Positions 1-9,503 of a stretch of 30,909 bases of DNA are shown here, one piece after another (positions within the stretch are counted from its first letter, which is position 1; each line of letters begins with the position of its first letter). The DNA is taken from positions 1 through 30,909 of the forward strand of contig MCFL01000281.1 of the NCBI GenBank assembly GCA_002102555.1, written 5' to 3'. The notes beneath the pieces are model-generated. The model was not told where the DNA came from. It worked only from the letters and a program-made list of their open reading frames with translations, and did no database searches. The stretch is from Catenaria anguillulae PL171 (lineage: Eukaryota; Blastocladiomycota; Blastocladiomycetes; Blastocladiales; Catenariaceae). A program made the position numbers and the translations under genes.

Positions 1-59
1 CGCAGGGTACTCGCCGCCGCCGTCTCGGGCCATGTCGGCGGCAGGCCGCGCGTCCGACT

Positions 60-91
<32 letters not shown>

Positions 92-605
92 TGGATCTCG
101 ATATCGATGCGGATCCATCGGCCGACCGCACGGCGACTTACGGGTCGGCGCAATTTACCGAGCTTGACGTGCTGCCTACTCTGTGGCTATCCACGGCGCA
201 AACGATCTGGCGTTGCAATGCTCGTCGCAGCAACTGCGGGCGAGGATGCAGATGCGGTGCGCAAGCGCATTTTGGAGCAAGCAGATGCCGTGGCCAAACG
301 TGTGCAGTGCCAAATGCCAACGCCGTGACGACCGCGGGAATGAGCGCTGCGGAACGGGCAGAAGCCTTGACGGTCGAGGCGCTCAAGGAGCGAGTCGCGC
401 ACTTGGAGCGGTTGACGCAGGAGACGCCCGGTGTAAAGTGTGTTGGGAAGGGTTGGGCGGAAAGGCCGGTGCACCCGTGGTGAGCGTGGCGTGTTGGCAT
501 GTGCATTGTCGAGAGTGCTGGTTACAGTCGCTTGGGTATCGCAAGGTGTGTCCGCAGTGTTTGGTGATTACGCGACCAGAGGATTTGAGGAAAGTGTACA
601 TATAA
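1..605 (+). CDS. RNF220-like RING E3 ubiquitin ligase, 3' part only
   Basis: The gene enters from the left edge. The last ~55 residues form a RING finger with CKVC, then ACWHVHCREC, then CPQC as zinc ligands, and end in RKVYI before TAA at 603-605. That C-terminus closely matches the animal RNF220 RING tail (QCWHVHCEECW, CPQC, DLRRIYL), so the role inferred is a RING-type ubiquitin ligase. Upstream lie a run of nine Asp codons (GAC repeat, 61-87), an acidic stretch ending GSAQFTELDV, and a charged helical segment around AEALTVEALKERVAHLERL just before the RING, likely a coiled coil. A possible intron runs from GTGCTG at 169 to CGCAG at 230, but its phase does not give a clean join. The frame also changes near 310 and near 430 (CCCGG), where one missing base would give ETPGCKVCWE. 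Family assignment is firm; the exact upstream sequence is not. Confidence 0.75.
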
Positions 606-1411
606 AAGTTGAGTCGGCGGCCTTTGGCTCGCTCATGATTCATGCGACACTCGTACTGGTTTGTACATACATAAATACATGCAATCATACGTGCAACTTG
701 TCCGCCATGATCCGAGTCCATCACGAAGTCAAGTTAGTGTCTCGCACTTGCAGTTTCAAACTCGCGTTGGTCAAAGTGTGCTGGCCGGAGATGAGCTGAG
801 CTGATGTCTCTCACCGATCGTGCATGGCTTTTCGCGAGTCTTCAAACTTCTGTCTCGTTCCGAAACTCATTGCTTTCCGAGCGACAATGTCAAGATCTGG
901 CCGATACCGCAAATCCCTAGCACGACCCGCGGCTCTCCTGCCCTCCGCCACGACGGCCTCTTTGACTGCGATTGCTTTGCTTGTCAGACCCATCGTCGGC
1001 TCTCAAATCATTCACCACACACACAAACTCTTTCTCTCTAGTAATCGATACCTCTTTGATACTTGGGCGCCTGCTCGCTGCCTCCGTTCCTCGCTCTCAA
1101 GTCGTCCGTCGCGTATGAAGCCTGTGCCCGACCAAAATGACGTAAGTGCTTCCTGCTCGGTGTCGGAGTGCGCAAGTACAGGAACGTGATTTTGTACATG
1201 GGTCGTGTCAAAGTTCATTTTGACGAGTGTCGTGTCATGTATCACTTCGATTCATTAAGTAAACATCATGTGTGAGGAATACTTACACGATCGATGCAAT
1301 TCACGAGCACCGAGTCTTCAATAGTGTCTTGTACGTGACACAGTTGCTGGGAATGCAAAAAGCTACTATTGCGTGAACTCACAAACACACTCGTATTTCC
1401 ATCCTATTCAG
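606..1411. other. Intergenic region between two convergent genes
   Basis: This holds the 3' flanks of the RING gene (+) and the SPF45-like gene (-). Short open frames occur on both strands (for example 824-1189 +), but none shows a recognisable domain. A GTAAGT donor-like site sits near 1141. I see no supported gene, repeat or RNA here. Confidence 0.5.
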
Positions 1412-3180
1412 TCACCGCGTTGAGCCGCGACTTGAATTGGTGGCAGCCACAAGTGCGTCATACTTTGCCAAGTCAAACCATAGCTCGTCATACAAGCGCG
1501 CGAAAACCTCTCGCCCACCAAAGTATCGCCCATTCATGGCGACCACGGCTGCTTGTGCGCCGTCGCACTTGGCGTACCGGACAAAGATGCGCACGCTTGG
1601 TTCGGGTCCATCTTGAAGCTAGACATGAGGTCAGCCGCCGCCGTGAAGGGCGCAAGTGAGCGGGTGCAAAACAAACGGGAAGGAAGTGGTGGCACTTGAT
1701 GCTGGAAAGTCCAGTTTGCGTGACCAAGATGTGTGTGTGTGCGTGGGGGGGGGGTGGCGGGAATGCACTGGCAGGGGTTGATTTCTGGGGCGTCCAAGGA
1801 CCAGAGATTGGCAAGAGAAACAAACGAACCACCCGAACAAGGCACTTGACCACCTTGCCAAACTTTGAACACTCTTCAATGGTTTCGCTCTCGAGCGCTT
1901 CGTCGACTTCCGCGGCACTGACCTGAGATGCATTGAAAACAAACGGATCAGCCATGACGTGAGGCCAATGGAGCAAGGGAACAGCCATCACAGGCGGCAC
2001 CATACCATGTTGTCAAGAACGACCACCTTGGACCTGCGAATGGCGGGTGGATGCTCGGGCGCCAAATGGCGGGTTGGAATCATGACGGCCAGTCGCTGGG
2101 CGAGCACAGCTCGATCCATGGACTCGTCGAGGTACATGCGCAGGAAAGCGGGGAATTGCTTGAGGTCTGTTGATGGGTGGCCATCCGGGGTGAAGCGTGA
2201 GATTTGCGCAAAGAGCATCATGAATACACGGCCGGAAAAGAAAAAAAACTTCATGTACCCAAATCGGGCATGGGCTCGCCATCCAAGTCTTGCTCGTCGT
2301 CGTCGTCGCCGTCCGACTCTTCCTCACTCGAGTCCGATTCCGACGACGACTCTGACATGACGACATCTTGAACGGTATTGGCCGGCGAGTCACGGGACAT
2401 ATCCATCGCGTGGGGATCAGCTCGGCTTGATGGTCCAGGGAGCGACGCGAGTGGGGGCGCCGGTGGCGGCGGCGGACGCAGCTTACGCAGGTGATCGCGC
2501 CATTCGCGGTATGCTGCATAATCGGTCGGGAAGTTTGGATCATAGGGAGTATCCCAAATGGCGTACGGATCGGACGTTGCGCTGGTACCGGCTCGTTTCT
2601 ACTTGCCGCGAGATGGATGAGAACCGAGGCAAGCAACAGAAACAGTCAGCCTAGAGCGGTTGCGTACCTTTGCAGCGGGAAGATTTGCCGGGCCAGGGTT
2701 CGCAGGCGGCTTGCGAGGGTTGTTTGGTGCAGCAACCGCGATTGGATCGGCAAGAGTAGGGTTTACAGAGGGTGTGGCCGAGCCCGCTTTGCTTGACACG
2801 GCAGAGGCGACTCCAGCCGGGCTTGGTTTCGGCAAGGACTTGCTGGCAACTTGAGGCGGTGGCGGGGCGAGCGTCCGATTCCATGCAGCTGTTGAGCGAA
2901 AAGATGGGGGCCATTCGGCACTGGGCGTGTGAGTGGTCCATGTGATTTCCTTTGCTCAAGAATCGAACCCCCACGAGATGGCCATGCCTGGGATGAAAGG
3001 CTTCTTGTTACTTGTTGCCACGGGAGCCGGTGCGCTGCTGATCGCTCCTGCGGCTGCCACAGCAGCCGGTGCAGGCCGTGAAGAGGGCTTCGTATGTGTG
3101 TTGTTGCCGTCGCCAGGGTCACCGGCAGGTCGAGCGTCGTCGCCGAGGGAGCCGCCAAACAGAGAATCGTAGAATGACAT
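1412..3180 (-). CDS. SPF45/RBM17-like splicing factor with UHM domain, six exons
   Basis: Exons on the minus strand are 3180-2975, 2920-2668, 2598-2259, 2166-2006, 1922-1833 and 1618-1412. They join with matching phases into 1,257 nt, or 418 residues; human SPF45 has 401. The start MSFYDSLFG matches the family's MSLYDDLG. Residues ~172-180 read YDPNFPTDY, like the SPF45 YDPxxPNDY element, followed by a Ser/Asp/Glu tract (~228-255). The C-terminus is a U2AF-homology motif domain: KVVVLDNMV, then ESETIEECSKFGKVVKC, then NGRYFGGR with the RYF loop (~381-383) that binds ULM tryptophans in this class. SPF45 acts in the nucleus in 3' splice-site choice. The segment where SPF45 carries a G-patch has no Gly-rich G-patch signature. 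Introns are 54, 69, 92, 83 and 214 nt. DRT111 is the plant counterpart; PUF60 is a less likely alternative. Confidence 0.85.
1731..1754. repeat. GT run and ten-G homopolymer inside an intron
   Basis: A (GT)n run at 1731-1742 is followed by ten consecutive G at 1745-1754. Both fall in the 214-nt last intron of the SPF45-like gene, where they read as C10 and (AC)n. They probably explain why this intron is the longest of that gene. Confidence 0.85.
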
Positions 3181-3462
3181 GGTTCAAGTTGATTGCATAG
3201 GGTGCTTGTGACGGTCTTGCCCACTAATACTGTCACGTTATAAAATGCATTCTTTCGCTATGATATTCTCGAAGCCCACCGTGATGGACGACAGGTGATC
3301 GAGGCAACATGGTCTCGCGCCAGATGCAGGCACACACAGTGCACATGGATGGATGGCTGCCAGGCTCGCCCTCAAGGCATTGTTGATGCCCAGGATTTTC
3401 GAGCTTTATTCAAAGCGATTGGGGCCAGCGGGCCATAAATCATGGCGGGCTTGGCCCCTCAA

Positions 3463-3534
3463 GCCGGCTTGGCTTAGTGGCAGAGCGTCGCTCTCGTAAA
3501 GCGAAGGTCGGGTGTTCGATCCTCCCAGCCGGCA
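3463..3534 (+). tRNA. tRNA-Thr (anticodon CGU)
   Basis: A complete 72-nt cloverleaf is visible. The acceptor stem GCCGGCT (3463-3469) pairs with AGCCGGC (3527-3533), with discriminator A at 3534. The D arm is GCTT/GAGC. The anticodon stem TCGCT/AGCGA (3488-3492, 3500-3504) encloses the loop CTCGTAA, with anticodon CGT at 3495-3497, which reads ACG (Thr). The T arm contains GTTCGATC, with one mismatch in the T stem. There is no intron and no encoded CCA, as expected for a eukaryotic nuclear tRNA gene. The D and T arms would serve as internal A and B boxes for RNA polymerase III. Confidence 0.95.
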
Positions 3535-3544
3535 TTTCCATTCA

Positions 3545-3549
3545 TTTTT
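3545..3549 (+). terminator. RNA polymerase III T-run terminator
   Basis: Five consecutive T begin 11 nt after the tRNA-Thr discriminator base, the usual spacing and form of a Pol III stop signal. Confidence 0.6.
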
Positions 3550-3891
3550 GCTCAATTTTCAATATCGGAAATGTTGCCCGAGTCCAGGGCTCCATTTTGC
3601 TCAAGGTTGGACACAGTTTGGAGCATTACTGAGTGTGCTGCCATCGTTTTTGGGTGGAGGTTCGGGATCGGGAGTCGAGTTGGTGCATCCCACGGTCGAC
3701 GGATGCAGTCCGTGCTGCTGGCGAGAGGCCATCGCCGCCTCGTGACTACACGACGAGCAGCATTGTCTGCCAAAACAAAACACATGTATATGTGGTCCAA
3801 AATTCCATGCACATATCGATGGTGACTCGGCGCATTTGCAGCAGCAAGCCCAGTGCTCGTTCCCGGCCGACAAGACCATTTGAATGCAATC

Positions 3892-6800
3892 ATGACGGCG
3901 ACCTTCTTCTCGAAAGCTGGACCACACGCATCCGTTCCAAGGCACAGCAGCCTGTTGCCAGCACGTTCCTTGACAGTCCCCGATCCGACCATGCCGCCCA
4001 ATGCCACGGCGGCACCCGCAATGAGCCGTCCATCCTCTGCTCCGCTCATTCCCACGGTCTATGCAGCCACGGACCACCCGACAAGCACAACACGATTGGC
4101 CAACATGGATCAGGTCGTCAAGTCAGTGGATGCCATTGTGGCGGCCTACAGCGATGCCCCGCTGGCTTTACACCAATCCCAAGTCACGGCTCTTGCCGAC
4201 GACGTTGATTATCATCTCTCTCGGCTGCTGGATCGATGTGCGGGAGCCTGGTTCTTGCTCGATCGCCCCGAACTCGTCACGGTACGGTAGATTCGTTGAC
4301 GTTGGCGGTCCGCGTGCTGCGAGGCAGACTCAAAGAATGAACACCATCTCACCCAGGACTTCAGACTCTAGTGGAAGCGCTCGACCCGGAATCCCATCAC
4401 CCACTGTTCGACCTATCCGTCATGCATCTCGTCCGCCTATGTGCTGCACTCAAACCTGTGGACCGACTCTTGGCCACGGTTGCCACCGTCACTCCGTCTC
4501 CGACCCGTCCTCCAAGTCCGTCGTCGTCCTCAGCTGAACAAATCTGCAAGCCGGCTGATGTGCCCACCTCTCGCCTTTCCACCATTATCTCGCGTCTCTT
4601 TCTTTGCGCAACCACCCTCCTCACCAACCGCGCATGTTTTCACGCTGCCCTCGCTTCCATCTACGCTCTTCTCAAACTCACTCACGCCCACCTTACCCCG
4701 AAAGTGCAACAGTCGCTGCTGTCTGCTCTGCTCTACTGGAACCCGCTGCGCCCACACGTCGACCCCACCGCGGACCGCCCGCACCTCGCCATCCACCCCA
4801 CCCCGCCGCCACTCACGTCGCCCAATGGAAGCTCACTCGTCAATCTCACGCCGGCCATCGCATACAATCACATTGTCGCACTGATTCTCACTGTGCGCGA
4901 CAAGTTCGGGTGGCGCGAACTATCTCCCGATGTCGTCATGATCGCGCCATCCATTGTCGTGGATCATTTCGTCGATACAGCCGTGACGCGGCACGACGTG
5001 GATGCCATCCTGTACTGCCTGGGATGGGACGCGAGCGTTCAAGCACATGTCCTTGAGCGGCTGATTGCCAAGGCACCGCAGTCGCCGCCCGTCCTTTACG
5101 CAAAACCAAACCAGTCGGCCGCAGCAGCAGTGGGGTCCATATGGATGCATCCAAAGCTCGCAGCGTGGCTGTGCGTGATTGGCCTCATCAGCAAAGTGAG
5201 CACGGCCGCACACGAGTCGGTGCATCACCTCTCGGCACAGTTGCTACTCTCGATCCGTACCTCGCCCGCTTCTGTCCCAGTGCACTCGAAACTCGCCGTG
5301 ATTGACGCAGCCGTCCGCGCACACATTCCCGCAACCCTCCTGGTCCCACTCATGGACTACCTGACCTCGGCGCTCATCCCTTCATGTACCGCCGGCACCC
5401 AAGTCCACTCTGCCATGCTGCTCACGGCCTTTGGCGCCCTGCACCACGCCGACGAACGCGTGCGCGTGTGTGCCGCGCGCGCACTTGCTCGCCTCACGCA
5501 CCGCACGCTGACGCATGACGGAACCGATGAGTTTCGGCTCGCAAATGCATTCACCGCGACCACGCTCGCCGACGAACCTTCTGTCGACTGGCACGCGCTC
5601 GCAGATATGTCTGCACACCTTGCTGAGGTGCTTGGCGACTGGCCGCAAACGGTCCGCGACCCGGACGCACTCGGCACGCTTGCGTTTCTCGCGGGCAATC
5701 CGCGGTACCTTGCGCAAATGGCGACCCGAGATGGCATGGCGCACATGTTGGCGCAGGGTGTACTTGATGCGACCGATGCAGCGGTACAAGCGCATTTGCT
5801 GGACGTGTACACGCGACTCGTGCGGCCCGCGGACGCGGATGCGCGCGTACTGGAGCACGCGGTGCTCATGCTGGTGACGCCGTCGGCAAAGATGTTGCGG
5901 ATTCGCGCACTGGTGGCGAGGTGGACCCGGCCAACGGCATTGCCCAATGAGCGAGATGCGTATGCGGGGTCGTGTGATCCGCGGGCGTGGGGCGCAGTCC
6001 GAGGACCCGAAGGGTGTGGCAGAACCGTGGTTGACGAGCTTGTGGCGCGGTACTGGGTTCCGAAGTTTGTCGAGCCGGTGGCAAGGCAGGTGTGCAGGTC
6101 GCATGCTGAGATTTTGGCCGCAGTGCACGAATTGAGGCTTGTAGGTGTACATCCTTCAGCGCAACGTGCGGCAGTGCTGAGTGCCGTGATTCGTGAGGGC
6201 GGGGTGGGATGCGTGATTGGGATTGAGCCGGCAGGCGACGAGGATGCAGAGTGCCAGCTGTTGATTTGGAAATGGTTGGGCAAGGTCGAGCATGAAGTCT
6301 TGAGGCTCGAGGAGTTGACGCGAGCACTGAGAGATGCGGTTGCAAAAGGGCTGGCACCATTGTTGGTATCCCGTGTTAATGAAGGTGACGATGGGGAGGG
6401 GGTATCTGAGGTGATCAAGGTCGAATTGGCGACAAGCGTGTTGGGTGTCATGCGGCGAGCCGGGATCCAGATTGAGTTTGGGCGTGCAGATGATCCACTC
6501 ACACAGTTTTTCCAGCGTGCCGTGTCGCTTGTGCCCGGCGTAGCCATCAAGCATGCCGCCGCCGTCACCGCCATGTCCCAAGATTCGCCAGCACTTGCCA
6601 CTCCACACTGGCTCATCTCGGCCGCCGTACAAGTGCTTTCCGTCTCACCGACACCCGACCCCAGCTCCTGGTCAACCCTACGTGCCGCCACACACCTGCT
6701 GCTCTGCACGCCAGTCCTCTCAGGCAACTCGTCCACCTCCTCCTCGCACGAAGCATCCTCCGCAACCGACAACATTACGGCTTGGCTCGACCCGCGCTCG

Positions 6801-8950
6801 TCTTCACTGCACTACGTGCCGCGCCTATGTTCATACTCGCCTGACCACGGCTGGCTTCTTGCTACGCACCTTGCCCGCGCAGCCATCTTTGTACCCGAGC
6901 TTCGGGCGTCATTTGCGGCTGGCGACCCTGTCGCTGCGGCCATGCGAGCCATTGACTTAAGTGTTGCGGGCGACGGCGCGCACGTGGACGGCGCGAGCGC
7001 GTTGGCGTGGATGTTTATGGAAACGGCGGCAGCGTGGCAGCCCGGAGCGGTGGAAAAAAGAGTGAGAGGGTGGCGAGGATGGGGAGCTGCGGTCAAGGCG
7101 GGCGTCAGGCATGTGGATTGGAGGGTCAGGGCGACTGTGATTCGGATCGTGGCGAGGGTAGATCGCGAGGTCGTGGATGATGAGGTTGTCGTCGAGATGA
7201 CTCGCGGAATGGTCCAAGACGTGCCTCCCATTGGGTTTCCTGCCGTGGCCGTGACGGACATGACCAACGACGTGGCAGACGTGGTCAAGGTGGTGGTCGA
7301 GTCACGGAGTGCAACCGCAGATTGGTTCGTGTTTGCCCAGGGTGCAGAGCTGGTGAGCGAGTTTTGTTTACGGGCAGACTTGAAGTGCGAGGCGGTGGTA
7401 GCCCTGGCGTGCTGCGTGTTTTATCGAGTGTACGACGACGCTCAAGCACATTTGGCGACGCCCGCCGAGCTGCGGCATGCGCTTGATCCATTCTTGCCAT
7501 TGTGTCGGGCATGGTTGCCCGAGCTCGCAGGGTTGTTGGAGTCAAGGCGGGAAGTAATCGTGGTCGTGGTTCAGTTGGTCGTCTATGTGCTCAACTCGCT
7601 GCTGGCGTGCGGTCATGGAGCGGTCGACGGCGAGGTCGGTGGGCTGTCTTTGAGCCTGACCAACCTGGCACCAAGGCTGGCGAGCGCATTCGCGCGGGAA
7701 CCGCATGTGGATCAGAATGAGCAGGCACTCGTGTGTCGCGCTCTCGAGCTCGTGTTCAAACTGGCGCCAGCAGACTCGATTGATCCTGCGCCGGTCATGA
7801 CGCACTTGCTCGAGTCGTCTACCGCGCAACCGTCATCTACAATGCGTTGTTCAACGCGGCGCTCCGATTCGAAGACATGTCCAGCCGCCAACCCAAGTAT
7901 TGTCCAACTCCTTCGAGTTCTGTCAACCTACGTGACCAATCCCGGCAGTTCCAACATCCTTCACCATCCCGTCATCTTGGTATGGTTCACCTCGGCTGTC
8001 ACCTCTACTTCACAAGACACGAGCATTTTGGATTTGCTCCCACTCGCCATTGCCTCCAACCGCGACGCTCAAGTCGTGGGCACCACACTTGCTGACGCGG
8101 CTCTGGGCGTGCTTCTGCGTGCCGACCCTGCGTGTCACAAATCAGCCGCGGCGGCGCTCGTACATTTGCTCACGTTTCCTGCGGTTCGCCAGCATGTGGG
8201 CACCGCTCGCCCGGGAACAAGCAATCCACTGGTGGCGCTCGTCAGGGCCGTGGACCAGAGGCTGAGCGTTTCCCCTGGAACGCCCGGGTCGGCGTTTGTT
8301 GGGTCACGGTCTGTGAATGGAAATGGATCAAGCTCTGAGTTGGCAGTATTAAGTGCGAGTCAGGGAATCGTCGAGTCAAGCTTGCGGGTGTTGGTGACGT
8401 GGACGTATTATGTTGAGGCTCAGCGCAAAGTGACGGGTACGAAGCCGCATTTGCTGATTGACGTGTCATTTAGCTTACCTCCCTTGCATTGCACTTAGCT
8501 GCACTTGCCATTCTCACTGACTGCGCCTGTGGATCGACCCGAACCCGCCCCACGTTTCGCTCCCGCCTGTTTGCTCTGTGCGTTCTACGCAACGCTGCTC
8601 TCTTGACCGACAACAAGAGTCGCCTGTCTGATGACGAGTTGCTACACCCGCTCTTGGCTCTGAGTGACAAGATGGATCCCCTCAATACCAACGCGGCGTG
8701 CATGGTGGCAGCTTGGTTGCAGTTCGTGTGGACCGTTGTTCACGCCAATCATCGGCCCTCGGTGGTAGCTGCCCGTTCACAAGTGTTGGAGAGAGTGGGT
8801 TGGCTTCGAGATCGGGTTGGCTCGGCTGGTGGACCGCACCCCAACACGCCGCCGTTGGTAGATTCCGATTTGTTGGCGGGCAAGGTGCAAGTGGATCAGT
8901 TGGTTGAGTTGCTGGATCTGGTCAAGCAGGCCGTCACAGTCGCAGGATGA
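3892..8950 (+). CDS. Large helical-repeat (HEAT/ARM-like) protein of unknown function
   Basis: Exons 3892-4281, 4365-8436 and 8499-8950 join in phase through introns of 83 nt (GTACGG..CAG) and 62 nt (GTACGA..TAG), giving ~1,637 residues. The protein is Leu/Ala/Val-rich with many amphipathic helices, for example ALHHADERVRVCAARALARL near residue 490, the look of HEAT or armadillo repeats. I see no signal peptide, clear membrane segment or catalytic motif, and I do not recognise the family. The start is uncertain: ATG at 3892 is the most upstream in frame, but the less biased, helix-like sequence begins at MDQVVKSVDAIV (4105). From ~7810 to ~7885 another frame reads more naturally (RVVYRATVIYNALFNAALRF), which suggests two compensating single-base indels. 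A 472-residue antisense frame inside it is a codon-bias shadow. Confidence 0.75.
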
Positions 8951-9503
8951 TGCATGGACGTGCGACACGCCGAGCACTGTTTGCTTTTGTCGAATTCATA
9001 ATTTATCTATTTCTTTCGCACAGTCCTCAATGGGCAATCTGAATGTCGCTTCAGACTCGCACCACAGGCGCAACCCAGCATAGCCTTTTGATTCGCACGT
9101 TCAACTTGACCATGCTCTGAGACTCTTGAGCATCCATCACTTGACACAACAGCGGGCCTAATATGATACACATACGTAGTTTCCCTGGCTGGCGAGTCTC
9201 GAATCAGCGTTTGCTTGTTGACCATGGTCCGCCCTGCGTCACAGGAATCCTCGGGCAAAGGGGCCCGAGCGGCTGCAATCCGTGCTTGGCGCGCTAGTCT
9301 GTGAGCAGTTGGACGAGCGCTTGCCAGTGGTCGTCGTGGGTCGCCGAGCATCGTCACTAGGTTGGACTCATATATAATGAAAAGTCGCGTTGACGCAATG
9401 TCTCACTTCGTTGCTGATCAACCTTTGCACTAGCGAGACAAGGAAGCAGCTCTTACCATCGCACGCTCTCTGCAAATGGCGAAACTTTGAGCAGCATGCC
9501 AAT
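8951..9503. other. Intergenic region upstream of phosphatase A
   Basis: No gene is supported. The region holds the 3' flank of the helical-repeat gene, a GCACGTT motif at 9095-9101 (resembling weak Pho4-type sites of other fungi), and a TATA-like element described separately. Confidence 0.5.
9371..9378 (+). promoter_or_regulatory. Candidate TATA box of phosphatase A
   Basis: TATATAAT lies 126 nt before the ATG of phosphatase A, leaving room for a transcription start near 9400 and a leader of about 100 nt. It is the only canonical TATA-like element I noticed immediately upstream of the three phosphatase genes. Confidence 0.4.

Noticed and set aside
824-1189. Plus-strand open frame of 121 residues with a GTAAGT donor-like site
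   Set aside because: There is no recognisable domain and no continuing exon. It sits in the gap between two convergent genes.
3552-4055. Minus-strand open frame of 167 residues
   Set aside because: It overlaps the first exon and leader of the helical-repeat gene and ends near the tRNA flank. I see no domain or homology to support it.
5357-6775. A 472-residue open frame on the minus strand
   Set aside because: It lies wholly within the helical-repeat gene, is Ser/Thr/Ala/Arg-rich as expected of a codon-bias shadow, and has no domain. The plus frame continues far beyond it on both sides.
3892-8950. Focadhesin as the identity of the helical-repeat protein
   Set aside because: Size and repeat type are similar, but I could not match any conserved stretch, including the C-terminus.
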